DNA of 64,000 bases from Mucilaginibacter sp. MD40 (GCF_002288635.1 NZ_NRSW01000001.1:3739852-3803851); one strand, 5' to 3'. Counted from the stretch's first letter, positions 24,455 to 33,185 are shown. The notes: generated by a model not told the origin, from the sequence alone. A program made the numbers and translations.

Positions 24455-25015
24455 TTAATTTTGTTGGGTAAGTTCTTCTGCTAATTTGTCTAATCTGTTG
24501 GCGGTGCTGCCGTCTGCGGTAAACCAGTATTCGTTTGCGGTCAGGCTTTCGGCAATCGCTTCATCACTGGTCAGTTCGTCATACACTTTGTCAAGCAACC
24601 GCAGATAGGCAAGGCTCATGGCTTTCAGGTAATCTTCCTCTATGCTATCGAGGGTGGTGTCCAGTTCTTCAGCGTTTTCAAACTCGCCAATCTCGTCCCT
24701 TCTCCATGTGTTAACCGCATGGTCACGGCGTTCCCAAAATGCGGTGGTCACCTGCATAGTTTCGGTCTTTTCGCCATGATTGAGGCGTACCTGTGTTGCG
24801 GTGTAAATGGCATCATGTATAAATTGGGCGTTGCAATAACAGGCTCTGTCAAGGTCAAAGCCTGTTATCTTCAAACCCGCTTCTTCAGCATCATCGTAAA
24901 TCCAGTCCCACCAATTGTTGTTCACATTGAAGTCCTGATTATCCGCCAAAGCCTTTTTTTGCGCCCTCTCGTTGAGTTCGCTGAAATGGTATAGATTTAA
25001 CTGTATCGTTTTCAT
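24455..25015 (-). CDS. Hypothetical protein upstream of PRTRC E
   Basis: This 186-residue protein starts MKTIQLNLYHFSELNERAQ; the frame extends to 25051, but that would overlap the upstream gene. ELNERAQKKAL, WWDWIYDDAEEAGLKITGFDLDRAC is a pattern I associate with proteins found in phages and mobile elements, of unknown function. It lies 6 bp before the PRTRC E start and is likely co-transcribed. Confidence 0.65.
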   Translation of the reverse strand: MKTIQLNLYHFSELNERAQKKALADNQDFNVNNNWWDWIYDDAEEAGLKITGFDLDRACYCNAQFIHDAIYTATQVRLNHGEKTETMQVTTAFWERRDHAVNTWRRDEIGEFENAEELDTTLDSIEEDYLKAMSLAYLRLLDKVYDELTSDEAIAESLTANEYWFTADGSTANRLDKLAEELTQQN

Positions 25016-25025
25016 GGCGCAGGTT

Positions 25026-25400
25026 TTAAAGTGGGTTTTCATTGATGTCATTGAGCATACTGCCTAATGCGTTATGGCTTGCGATGTATTCCTGATAGCG
25101 GTAGGTCAGGTTATCGCCTAAGTAAAATCGGTCTTTGCCGTAGTTGTAATTTTCCTCAAAGAATTGCACCGTCTTACTTGGCAGGCTGATGATGTACCGA
25201 TAGTCGGCGTTTACCCGCTGTTCATTCATGGCACAGTATTCGGTAAGTAATGCCAGTTCCTTTTCTGCATCGTTCAGCGCAAGCAGGGGCAGTAACAGGG
25301 TTTCCACTATCCACCCGTGTTCGGGCGCGCTGCTGCTGTCTGCCACGCAGTCGATGATTTTTCCGTTGGTCAATTTGATATGGATATTCGAGCGTGTCAT
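25026..25400 (-). CDS. Hypothetical protein
   Basis: A 124-residue soluble protein begins MTRSNIHIKLTNGKIIDCVAD, a likely beta-hairpin start, and continues in helices. It is 1 bp from the gene at 25402 and 10 bp from 25015, so it belongs to the PRTRC-side operon. No family is recognised. Confidence 0.55.
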   Translation of the reverse strand: MTRSNIHIKLTNGKIIDCVADSSSAPEHGWIVETLLLPLLALNDAEKELALLTEYCAMNEQRVNADYRYIISLPSKTVQFFEENYNYGKDRFYLGDNLTYRYQEYIASHNALGSMLNDINENPL

Positions 25401-25401
25401 G

Positions 25402-25836
25402 TTATGCGGTTTTGATATTGATTTGGGATGGGTCGTTAAAAATGGACTGGAAGATGTCCGTTACCTGTTTTTCATTCAGCTTACACACGTAATGCCGTTC
25501 TCTGTACAGGTCGGTAAAATCGATACTGCCGTCTGAGCGGTAAGCCATTGCGATGGCTACCCCGCCTACGCCTGTGTCTACCCACAGGCTTAACCAGATG
25601 TCATTTTTGTACACCGTGCCGATAATCAATGTGTCATGCCCTGTCAACCCGCCGTCCTCACGGCATTGATTGATGCGTTCATCCGCAAACCACAGCCGTG
25701 CCAAGCGGTTGAATTTGAAGCCCACCTGTTGGGCGATTTCTTTAGCAAATTCTAATGGCGACATTGGCCCTGAAATGCTGCCCTGCTTTTCTTCAAGCAG
25801 GGGCTGAATGCTGTACGTGAATTGTTGCTTTTCCAT
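25402..25836 (-). CDS. Hypothetical protein, first gene of the PRTRC-side operon
   Basis: This 144-residue protein has a helical N-terminus (MSPLEFAKEIAQQVGF) and a beta-rich middle (TLIIGTVYKNDIWLSLWVDT). I looked for a JAB metalloprotease motif, as PRTRC loci elsewhere may include one, and found none. It is preceded by the 550-bp non-coding region with palindromes, from which the operon promoter should run. Confidence 0.55.
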   Translation of the reverse strand: MEKQQFTYSIQPLLEEKQGSISGPMSPLEFAKEIAQQVGFKFNRLARLWFADERINQCREDGGLTGHDTLIIGTVYKNDIWLSLWVDTGVGGVAIAMAYRSDGSIDFTDLYRERHYVCKLNEKQVTDIFQSIFNDPSQINIKTA

Positions 25837-25896
25837 TTTGTTGCTTTTAATTTTTCCTTTAATTTTTTTTCAGAGGCGTCTTTGGCAGTCCTTAGC

Positions 25897-26060
25897 TTTT
25901 GGCCTCTGATAGAGGCAAATCACTTGCGCGTGGGGAGAGCGCGTCAAGGGTTGCCGCCACACAAAATTTTTTGCCGCATTCACGGCAAAAAAATTTGACG
26001 GCATTCACTTGGCCCTTGCGCGCTGAAGAGGGGTAAATTTGCCTCAAGCAGAGGTCAAAA
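25897..26060. repeat. 164-bp imperfect nested palindrome
   Basis: Three nested inverted repeats share one centre near 25,979. The outer arms are 24 nt (25897-25920 with 26037-26060, 21 of 24 paired). Middle arms are CAAGGG (25945-25950) with CCCTTG (26013-26018). The inner hairpin has arms AAATTTTTTGCCG (25964-25976) and CGGCAAAAAAATTT (25983-25996), loop CATTCA. It sits in a gene-free stretch between the PRTRC operon and the gene at 26386. Confidence 0.75.
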
Positions 26061-26126
26061 GCGGAAAACCCCCGGAGGATTCTGAGCATCAAATGGAATT
26101 GTAAACAGGAAAAAGAAAGGAACCCG

Positions 26127-26197
26127 GGCAGGAGACGGCGGCGGGGCATGCCCTGCCGGTGGTTGCTCCGGCCGAGGCTGCCCCGCCGCCGCCTGCC
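26127..26197. repeat. GC-rich long hairpin
   Basis: Arms 26127-26148 and 26179-26197 are complementary over 19 bp apart from one 3-nt bulge (AGA) and are built mainly of GGC/GCC steps. The 30-nt loop includes GGGCATGCCC across its start. No U-run follows, so it is not an ordinary terminator. Confidence 0.75.
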
Positions 26198-26333
26198 TAA
26201 AAAATTTTCAGCGAAGTAACCCGTTAGTGATCGGAAGCATTATCCTGCGCTTCCCCGGCAGATAGAGCGGAGAGCACGGCCGCAAACCCCTGCGGAACGG
26301 CCATATTTTTTTGATTGACAACGGGGGGATTTT

Positions 26334-26365
26334 TTTGGGGATAGCGCGGCGTAATCTTAACTTTG
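26334..26365 (+). promoter_or_regulatory. Bacteroidetes-type promoter of the gene at 26386
   Basis: -33 TTTG at 26334-26337 and -7 TAACTTTG at 26358-26365, with 20 nt between. It lies 20 nt before the ATG. G-rich tracts (GGGGGG and GGGG) surround the -33 element. Confidence 0.7.
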
Positions 26366-26385
26366 AGGCGAATTAATTTGTAGCT

Positions 26386-26979
26386 ATGGCAAAAAATAAC
26401 GGCAGCCCGGGTCTGTCAGAGCAATTTACGCTGATCATTAACCTGACTGACGGCTCGGAACTATCTTATGCACTCAATACAAATCAGAAGGAAGATTTTG
26501 AGCAGACTTTGCGTGATGCTTTACTAAGCTGGCGTAATCCGGCTAATGCTAAATTTGTCTTATTTGGTGTTTTCCCTAAACGGGTGGTCTATCTGAATAC
26601 AGGCTACTTGTTGAAAATCACTTTTGTGGATGATTTTCCGGCTTTGTCATCAGAATTTAGCTATAAGGATAATTTTAATGTGCTTCCGGATTCGGAAAAG
26701 ACGGAGAAGGGTTTTGCAAAAAGTACGGAGGAGGATGAAGCCCTTATCCCCCAGCTGATTATTAAGTTGACAGGAAAGGTTGAAGCTTCGGACGTACTGA
26801 CCTATGATGGCCTGGAAAAAGGGGAACTTAGTGTTTTTTCGCTTGATGCAGCGGTGCAGGAATCGGAGATGCAGGAATTTTTGGAATTGATCGATACCGA
26901 CGGGGACAATAATTTTATCCCGGTAAGGCAGATTGTGTGCATGGAAGGTGAGGCAGATATTTTCGAGGAAGTAAGATAA
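26386..26979 (+). CDS. Acidic hypothetical protein
   Basis: This 197-residue soluble acidic protein includes FTLIINLTDGSELSYAL near the start (a beta-hairpin), a helix EDFEQTLRDALLSW, then a low-complexity acidic second half. It has a well-formed promoter. It is the only plus-strand gene between the PRTRC and nuclease operons and lies convergent to the CoiA-like gene (38-bp gap). No family is recognised. Confidence 0.6.
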   Translation: MAKNNGSPGLSEQFTLIINLTDGSELSYALNTNQKEDFEQTLRDALLSWRNPANAKFVLFGVFPKRVVYLNTGYLLKITFVDDFPALSSEFSYKDNFNVLPDSEKTEKGFAKSTEEDEALIPQLIIKLTGKVEASDVLTYDGLEKGELSVFSLDAAVQESEMQEFLELIDTDGDNNFIPVRQIVCMEGEADIFEEVR

Positions 26980-27017
26980 GGACGGGTTAGGTTATTTAAG
27001 AACAGTAAATTATATAG

Positions 27018-27824
27018 TTAGTAGCGCCTGCGCCTTTTATATGTTACAGGCCTGGAGAAATTCGCCATGGTCTGCCTTTGCTGCATTCTTCGCAGCATGG
27101 TTATCTGGTTTTGCAGGTCCCGCATAAATTGGTCTTTATTATTTAAGAAGCTGCGAAGCCGCAATGAGGACCTGCCGTTAAGGGCATCGGCTATAAAAGA
27201 TTTGACAGGTATCTTTTCCAAAAGCGCGGATGTTCCAATTCTAATCGGAAACAAGCAAAATACATGCTCTTTTAATTCAGTTGACCCGTAAAAGGTTTGG
27301 TCGCTTTTAAAGTCGAAGATCACGGGAACAGGACTTCCGAGCCATGCAGCCGGTAAACTGTGTTCAGGGTTGCTCACCAAAAAGCTGCCGGCATTGATTT
27401 GAAAAAAGTGGTCTTTGGAGTCAATAAATCGCTGATGTTCACGTTTCAGGCGTGTTCCATCGGCGACCCAAACCATGTTTCCGTAAAAGTTCTCGCGGGA
27501 AACGCGCTCTAAAGGGTCAATACGGGAGTGCTGAAATTCGATTACCATTCCATGGGCGGTACGCACGTCAGCAATATGTTTTTCTCCTGTTAATTCATCA
27601 TTCAAAATAATTTCCTGCCATTCAACAGGGAAATTACCTTTCCAGGATCGGTGCCATTCGGTTTCCGGCTCCCACCAGGGATCGCACATTTTATTGCGGT
27701 GCGCCCAGTGGTGCATTCTTTGTGTACCACATTTGGCAATAAGAGGCAATCCGCATCCGGGACAAAACCCTGATAAACCGGGTTCCGCCTCAATTCGATT
27801 ATTATCAAACATTGCAAATCGCAT
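27018..27824 (-). CDS. CoiA-like protein with a predicted PD-(D/E)XK nuclease fold
   Basis: This 268-residue protein begins with a zinc ribbon-like CPGCG (21-25) and HHWAH (38-42), as in competence protein CoiA relatives. A nuclease-like core follows: HIADV with Asp86 and VIEFQ with Glu96-x-Gln98, the D...E-x-Q variant of the PD-(D/E)XK site. The C-terminus is basic (RRMQQRQ, YKRRRRY), good for DNA contact. It is third gene of a three-gene minus-strand operon, 18 bp after the SMEK gene, in which all three members show nuclease-type motifs. Nuclease activity is predicted, not shown. Confidence 0.8.
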   Translation of the reverse strand: MRFAMFDNNRIEAEPGLSGFCPGCGLPLIAKCGTQRMHHWAHRNKMCDPWWEPETEWHRSWKGNFPVEWQEIILNDELTGEKHIADVRTAHGMVIEFQHSRIDPLERVSRENFYGNMVWVADGTRLKREHQRFIDSKDHFFQINAGSFLVSNPEHSLPAAWLGSPVPVIFDFKSDQTFYGSTELKEHVFCLFPIRIGTSALLEKIPVKSFIADALNGRSSLRLRSFLNNKDQFMRDLQNQITMLRRMQQRQTMANFSRPVTYKRRRRY

Positions 27825-27842
27825 ATCTCTGTACCAAGGTGG

Positions 27843-29120
27843 TTAATCTTCAATATCTTTCAGGGAAGGTGCGAAAATAGCCTTCAACCCCTCGCTTGAC
27901 CTGTTCTGTTCCGTTTCGTTAAGTTCGAGGTACGGCGTAAAGAAATAGCCGGGCTGTCCTTCGGAAACAAATCCGTGAATTATTTGGGTATAAATATCAT
28001 TTAAAGTAGCGTTGCTAATATCATGGATCATTTTTGAAAATGATAAAGGCGAAGGGTCAAGAAACGTAGTCGTCATCATATTATTGACATGCAACGGGGA
28101 GTTTTGGCTGAAGAAACATAATTTGCCGTTACTTGCCAAATCAAAATCCAGCTCAACCTGCATGGGTTGTTTACCATAAAGTTGTTTCAGCATGATCAAA
28201 AGGCTTGTAATAGCCAGCACCTCAGTAACCAGGCTGGAGATCATTGTTTTTTCTGCCTGGTAACTTGCCTTTTCAAATATGATGGAGTTTGCCTGAATGC
28301 GAAGCGCACCCTCTTTAAAATAATCAGGCGTATTAGGATTCTCCAGCTTATCATAAAAATCTATCTGTTGAGCGGTTTGGCTACGCCGATAATAAGGATT
28401 GAAAAGATATAGGTTGTTCTTTTTAACGCCGTCGTAAAATTTATCCAATGCCTGAAAAAGTACGGGAGCCGAAAAGGATCTTCCTAATAAACGGACCCTG
28501 ATTACCGTATGCTGAAAATACGGCATTGTGGAAATTTGCAGGCTGGCTTCAGTATTGATCAGCGTGGTAGACTTAACAGCCGCAGCAGCTTCCACGCCTT
28601 TGAGCTTGCTGATGGTATAGGGCAGCTCGGCTTCTAAAAGCTCAATGATCTGTTGCAGCCTCGCCAACGGAAGATGCTGCATATCTTTGAGCCAGTCGTC
28701 AAAGTCGACAACATTCTTAGTCGTGTCAAAAGCAAAAAGCCCGTTGATGTTGGTATTAAGCGTATAGCTACCTTGTTTTGGCGACAACATAAATATGTTG
28801 ATGGAAGGGAATTTGACGTAGTGTTTGAACCGGATAACCTTTTCAAGCATTTCATCGACCTTTGAACTCGTTTTTTCGGAACTAACCTGATAGGCTATAC
28901 CATGGCTTTCGTCACCAATATCAATGCCGGGGAAATTGGAGATCGGTTCATTCAGGTTAATCAATTGATAGTCGTAGGTCAGGTTAAGCAGGTTTTTGAC
29001 CAGGTTTTCACAATATTTATGAATATTCAATATCCCCAATATCCCTGCCTGTTTGATCTCATTTTTTAAAATGGCGATCTTTTCATTGACCTGTTCGATT
29101 ATTTTTCCGCTGGTTATCAT
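27843..29120 (-). CDS. SMEK-domain protein
   Basis: This 425-residue protein has an N-terminal SMEK domain, a predicted restriction-endonuclease-like fold: HKYCENLVKNLLNL (34-47), NFPGIDIGD (62-70) with Asp67/Asp70, and AYQVSSEKTSSK (76-87). The C-terminal 250 residues are not recognised and may be a sensor or partner-binding region; there is no STAND NTPase. SMEK domains often sit in bacterial conflict systems. It is flanked within 18 bp on each side by the other two nuclease-type genes. Confidence 0.8.
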   Translation of the reverse strand: MITSGKIIEQVNEKIAILKNEIKQAGILGILNIHKYCENLVKNLLNLTYDYQLINLNEPISNFPGIDIGDESHGIAYQVSSEKTSSKVDEMLEKVIRFKHYVKFPSINIFMLSPKQGSYTLNTNINGLFAFDTTKNVVDFDDWLKDMQHLPLARLQQIIELLEAELPYTISKLKGVEAAAAVKSTTLINTEASLQISTMPYFQHTVIRVRLLGRSFSAPVLFQALDKFYDGVKKNNLYLFNPYYRRSQTAQQIDFYDKLENPNTPDYFKEGALRIQANSIIFEKASYQAEKTMISSLVTEVLAITSLLIMLKQLYGKQPMQVELDFDLASNGKLCFFSQNSPLHVNNMMTTTFLDPSPLSFSKMIHDISNATLNDIYTQIIHGFVSEGQPGYFFTPYLELNETEQNRSSEGLKAIFAPSLKDIED

Positions 29121-29138
29121 TATGTAAAAGTAAGAATA

Positions 29139-30905
29139 TTAAGCCTTTCCGGGTTTCAAAAGGTCTTCGCCGAATTCCATAAAGAGTTTAGGTGTGCGCA
29201 ATTTACTGAAGTCATGAAGGAAGCCATTGTATGGTTGGAAGGAATTAAGCATCAATTTTTCGAGGTAGTCTTCGGTAGGGCGGACACCATGTTTAGGTTT
29301 TATCTTATTACGGTTTATCGCGGCATAATAGGCAAGCAGGCTCTCCTCAAACTGGCCACGATTGGCCTCGAACTCTTCGCTGTACAAAATCAGGGTATCA
29401 AAGTCCAGGATCACCAATGGAAATATCCTGGCTTTATTAACCCGTAATGTTTCACGGCTTTCGATTTCTTCCTGAAACCAGTCATTTAAAACCACATTCA
29501 CGCCGGGTGTGGTCAACGCCAGTTCGGAAACCAGTAAAATGGGGAAGATACGGAGCTTTGCAGGCTGACGCTGGCGGTCGTAACCGTCGGCACTACTAAA
29601 AAGGTATTCAATCCGTTCAGCCAACTGTTTAACGGCTTTATTGTCGTTTTCTTCATCATCATGGACATATTTCTTGCGGAGTTCCTTGGCGACAAAAGGG
29701 TAATTAAAGGATTGTTTGGCCTCTCCGGTGAGTATACTTCCTTTAACTTCAAACAGGAATACCTTATGCCCGTTCCTTACATAATAATCAGGTTCCGTGT
29801 CAAGACCGAAGCGCTGAACGATATCGGCTCCTGAAAGCCGGTAATAGCTTGTCCTGCCGAAAATCTTGTTCAGCAAAGTATAACTGAGGTGTTTTTCAAT
29901 AAAATCAAAAGTGTAGAAAGAGAAAAATTCCCGGTAGGCCGGGTGTAAATTCTTATTGCGTTCTGCAAGGCGGAGCAGTTCAAAAAAGGCGGAGTTATAA
30001 ATACGGTTAACGGCGAGGACCGGATCCAGGATGAGATAGGTATCTTCGCCGGTACGGAAGAGTGGCATCGACCTCGCATTAAGGAAATCTGTCTTTGCTT
30101 TGTAGTCAATGTCATCGACAAGCGCAAGATGATCCAAAAAGGCCTTGCTTCGCTCCCTGTTATCCGAGTCTTTTATATCAAGGTAGTTCAGTCCCGAGCC
30201 GTCGCCTTCGGTGGTGGCATGTATCGCAACCGGCAGGATGCCCTTAAGGTAATCCCGCCAGTTTTCGACCCCGTAACTATTTAGAAAAAGACGCAGTAAT
30301 TCCCCGTGTCCGTGTTCGAGAAACGAGAACAGGTAGTAAGCTTTTATGGTTCCGGCAATTAGCAGCTCTGAAGCATTGAAATGGTTCAGGTCATGATATG
30401 GTAAGAGGTTGGTTAAATATACTCTTGCTAATTTGTCAACCACATCGGGGAATTGATCAGCCGGCACAGAGGCGAAAATACCATCGTTTTTTGCACCGAA
30501 AAGTCCGTTTGCCGCGAGGTAGATATCAAAAAGCTCTTTTTCGGACGCTAAATCGTCGAGGCGGTTTTCAGGGTCGGCCGGGGTGCTTAATATTTTGTCG
30601 AGTAAATAAAGATTGGACCAGAGGTTGATGGTAAGCAATTGACGCGGATGGACATTCGCGTCCCGGTAGCTGTTGATGATCCGGTTTAGTAACAAATTCG
30701 CGTGTTCCTGGTTGGCTTCGCTAAACCAGGTTTTTAAGACATCGATTACGCCGTCGTGTTTGTTGTGGCGTGCCAGATGATTCAGCCGGGCAAGAAGCTT
30801 CGCCCAGGTGCTCCTGTCCAACGCAGATAGACTTACATCGGTTATCTCCTTATCTTCACCGTAAAGGCGCTGATAGTTAATTACAAGTTTTCGATTGAAG
30901 TTCAT
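29139..30905 (-). CDS. Large protein with a predicted PD-(D/E)XK site
   Basis: The 588-residue protein is largely helical for its first 350 residues. It then shows EPDYY (371-375) followed by FLFEVKGS (383-390), so Asp373, Glu386 and Lys388 form a classic PD-(D/E)XK pattern. It is otherwise unrecognised. It is first gene of the nuclease operon. The large N-terminal region could sense or bind a partner. Helicase and methyltransferase motifs were not seen, so this is not a standard restriction subunit. The spread of acidic patches (HDDEENDNK) is notable. Confidence 0.75.
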   Translation of the reverse strand: MNFNRKLVINYQRLYGEDKEITDVSLSALDRSTWAKLLARLNHLARHNKHDGVIDVLKTWFSEANQEHANLLLNRIINSYRDANVHPRQLLTINLWSNLYLLDKILSTPADPENRLDDLASEKELFDIYLAANGLFGAKNDGIFASVPADQFPDVVDKLARVYLTNLLPYHDLNHFNASELLIAGTIKAYYLFSFLEHGHGELLRLFLNSYGVENWRDYLKGILPVAIHATTEGDGSGLNYLDIKDSDNRERSKAFLDHLALVDDIDYKAKTDFLNARSMPLFRTGEDTYLILDPVLAVNRIYNSAFFELLRLAERNKNLHPAYREFFSFYTFDFIEKHLSYTLLNKIFGRTSYYRLSGADIVQRFGLDTEPDYYVRNGHKVFLFEVKGSILTGEAKQSFNYPFVAKELRKKYVHDDEENDNKAVKQLAERIEYLFSSADGYDRQRQPAKLRIFPILLVSELALTTPGVNVVLNDWFQEEIESRETLRVNKARIFPLVILDFDTLILYSEEFEANRGQFEESLLAYYAAINRNKIKPKHGVRPTEDYLEKLMLNSFQPYNGFLHDFSKLRTPKLFMEFGEDLLKPGKA

Positions 30906-31036
30906 GCGATTGGCTTGGCTTAACCGCTAATTTACTGGTTGGGTAAAAGGAAAACGAATTTGTTGATGGAAATAGGCAAATAAATTTTTTGCCGGTTTGA
31001 AATTTAAAATAATCCCGGCAAAAGCCGGGGTAAAAT

Positions 31037-31044
31037 TATATTTG
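31037..31044 (+). promoter_or_regulatory. -7 box close to the RRM gene start
   Basis: TATATTTG matches TAnnTTTG and ends only 4 nt before ATG 31049. A perfect CCCGGC-AAAA-GCCGGG hairpin (31014-31029) lies just upstream. If this box is used, the message would be leaderless. Confidence 0.45.
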
Positions 31045-31048
31045 TGAA

Positions 31049-31384
31049 ATGGAGAGTAAACTGTACATCGGCGGCATACCGGGAGATATGGATGAATTAA
31101 GCCTGGCACAGCTTATAGGTGTACATGGCGATATAGCCACATTAAAAATCGTGAGGGATAAATTGACCCGGAAAAGCAAAGGATATGCTTTCGTGGAGAT
31201 GGTCAGTGAGGAAGGAGCGGCCGCAGCTATAGAGGCGCTGAACAAGGCCGTTTTGGGGGATAAGGTTTTGGACGTGAAGCCTGCCGAAGTTAAGCAGGCC
31301 ATCGAGCGTCCGGTAAAATACGAGCGGGTGCAGCGGGGAGCCGAACCACAGAAAAAGCTGAGGCCAAGAAGGCCGCGCCTATAG
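31049..31384 (+). CDS. RRM-type RNA-binding protein
   Basis: The 111-residue protein has one RNA recognition motif with RNP-2 LYIGGI (5-10) and RNP-1 KGYAFVEM (44-51), followed by a basic Arg/Lys/Pro tail (QKKLRPRRPRL). Such small RRM proteins are common in Bacteroidetes, where they bind RNA in post-transcriptional control. This copy sits on the conjugative element. It overlaps no neighbour and is convergent to the gene at 31389 with a 4-bp gap. Confidence 0.9.
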   Translation: MESKLYIGGIPGDMDELSLAQLIGVHGDIATLKIVRDKLTRKSKGYAFVEMVSEEGAAAAIEALNKAVLGDKVLDVKPAEVKQAIERPVKYERVQRGAEPQKKLRPRRPRL

Positions 31385-31388
31385 TTAT

Positions 31389-32252
31389 TCAAAGGCCCTG
31401 TTTACGGACGGTCGTTTTAGCTAAGATTTCGGATATTGCGGTGATTCCGCAAACCTGGTGTTCGCGGTAAGGATAAACCAATAAAAAATCAGTATCGTAC
31501 AATTCTGATGCGCGGGCGAACGCTACCGGGTCAAGATCGCCTTCATAAGGAAGTTCGATAACGCAGGCCACCGAGGGCAGCGTTTGAATGGCGTTGGAGC
31601 CATTAATGAGCTTCCGGCTGTCGCGATCATAAATAAAGCAAATGCCATTGCCGTTTTTCTTTAATGCCTCGGGGCCGATCTCCAAAAAATTATCTGAGCC
31701 GGTTTCCACCAGTCTTTTATTTTCCAAATCTATAGTGAAGTCGGTACCCGCAATATCGATGTGCGGTAATTTGCCCGCGATCCGTTCTTTAACGGCCTGG
31801 CTGGCAGCCAAAACTTTTTTATCCGACAATAAAACAGGGAAGAGGTCATATACGGTGTCATAAAATTGGCCATTGTAAGCAATATGGTCACAGGCGGGAT
31901 CATAGGTAGTCAGATCAAGGTCATTCGGTATTAATCTGGTAATGCCGTATTCCCCATTGATCCGGGTGGCTTCACCCATAACAGCCATATTGAGTTCCTG
32001 AAAGTTATGGACGTAGTCAAGGCCGAAATGTTCAGCTACCTGTGCTACCGCGTTCAGGTTAGGATCATACCGGGTATGATAGGTAATCGTGTCATCATTC
32101 TGGCTAAGATCAAAAAACACGCCGCATTCTTTACCGACGAAATCGGGTAAGCCATAACCGAGGTCTGCAAGCTTTGAAAAACAGGCCCGCATCTGTAAAA
32201 GGGAACTTTCCGGCCCGTTAAAGGTTACTGTGTTCCAGCAATGATTTGCCAT
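31389..32252 (-). CDS. Two-domain accessory protein, mosaic paralogue 1
   Basis: This 287-residue protein has an N-terminal domain starting MANHCWNTVTFNGPE and including AEHFGLDYVH (about 1-125). Its C-terminal domain holds LPHIDIAGTDFTID and ELPYEGDLDPVAFARASEL (about 160-287). The first resembles api92/DUF1281-type starts (MAN-x-C-x-N-x-V-x-F-x-G); the second is typical of Bacteroidetes ICE accessory genes. No catalytic motif is seen. It is one of four tandem relatives and is the last gene of the long minus-strand operon. Confidence 0.65.
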   Translation of the reverse strand: MANHCWNTVTFNGPESSLLQMRACFSKLADLGYGLPDFVGKECGVFFDLSQNDDTITYHTRYDPNLNAVAQVAEHFGLDYVHNFQELNMAVMGEATRINGEYGITRLIPNDLDLTTYDPACDHIAYNGQFYDTVYDLFPVLLSDKKVLAASQAVKERIAGKLPHIDIAGTDFTIDLENKRLVETGSDNFLEIGPEALKKNGNGICFIYDRDSRKLINGSNAIQTLPSVACVIELPYEGDLDPVAFARASELYDTDFLLVYPYREHQVCGITAISEILAKTTVRKQGL

Positions 32253-32291
32253 AATAATAGATTTTTAATAGCGGTAAAACAGAAACTTAAG

Positions 32292-33161
32292 TTATCGGCT
32301 TCTACCGTTCGCCTTTTGCCTTTCGATGAGCTCGGACAATTCGGTAACTATGGCTGTCCGGTGTGCTTTGTAGGGATAAGCAAGCAGCAGATCGGTGTCG
32401 TCAAGCCCGTTTTCCCGGGCCAGGGCTATGGGATCCAGTTCAAATTCGTTCGGAAGTTCCAGTAAGCAGATCGTTTCCGGCAAGTCAGACAGGTCGCGGG
32501 GTTTCACCACTTTCCCGGTCTGCGGTTCATAGAAGCAGATATAGCCGTCCCCTTCCTTTGTCAGCATCAGCTTATCGGCCGGGATACGGTTCCGTTCATC
32601 ATCTGCCTGCCGGAGTTCTTTTTGCTGCCAGTCGACAAAAAAATCCTTTCCGGCAAGGTCGATGCGGGGCAATTCGCCTTTCAGGCGTCGTTCCACTTCA
32701 TTACCGGTTGCCAGCAATTTCTTTTCCCTCAGTAAAACCGGCCATAGCTCATGTTCACGATCGGCAAATTCATCCCTGAAATAGAATTGCTCGCTAAGCG
32801 GATCGTATAGGATCAGGCCGAAATCATCTTCTACCAGTTTAATGTGTGTTGTGTTCCCGTTCTGACTGCTCATTTCTCCGCAAAGCCCCGCGATCGGCTC
32901 GATATAATAGTGGCGGTGATCGGCGCCGAAATGCGCGGCGTAGGCGCTGATGCGATCGGTATTCGCTTTCCCGACGCTGCGGTAGCGGAAAAGCTGACCG
33001 TCTTCCAGGCTCACATCCCAGGCCACAGGGCGGTCGATGCCCCGAAATCCGGGCAAATCGGTATTCCCGACAACGGCGATATCATAAAAAAACTGATAGG
33101 CTTTCATTGCGGCCGCCGGGTTTCCGCCAAAGCTCACTTCATTGAAGCAGGTGTTTGCCAT
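32292..33161 (-). CDS. Two-domain accessory protein, mosaic paralogue 2
   Basis: This 289-residue protein has the same two-domain layout as the neighbour at 31389: MANTCFNEVSFGGN at the start, AAHFGADHRH mid-domain, then LPRIDLAGKDFFVDW and ELPNEFELDPIALARENGL. Both domains are retained but well diverged, so the duplication is old. No catalytic residues can be named. Confidence 0.65.
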   Translation of the reverse strand: MANTCFNEVSFGGNPAAAMKAYQFFYDIAVVGNTDLPGFRGIDRPVAWDVSLEDGQLFRYRSVGKANTDRISAYAAHFGADHRHYYIEPIAGLCGEMSSQNGNTTHIKLVEDDFGLILYDPLSEQFYFRDEFADREHELWPVLLREKKLLATGNEVERRLKGELPRIDLAGKDFFVDWQQKELRQADDERNRIPADKLMLTKEGDGYICFYEPQTGKVVKPRDLSDLPETICLLELPNEFELDPIALARENGLDDTDLLLAYPYKAHRTAIVTELSELIERQKANGRSR

Positions 33162-33185
33162 AGGTAATGGTTTTGTATTGATTAA

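Noticed and set aside
25892-26149. Minus-strand ORF of 85 codons in the palindrome region
   Set aside because: It coincides with the inverted repeats, has odd composition and no coding signs; the repeat explains the sequence.
32363-32779. Plus-strand ORF of 138 codons
   Set aside because: It is opposite a two-domain paralogue whose family match supports the minus strand; the ORF is Arg/Pro/Ser-rich as expected for a shadow.
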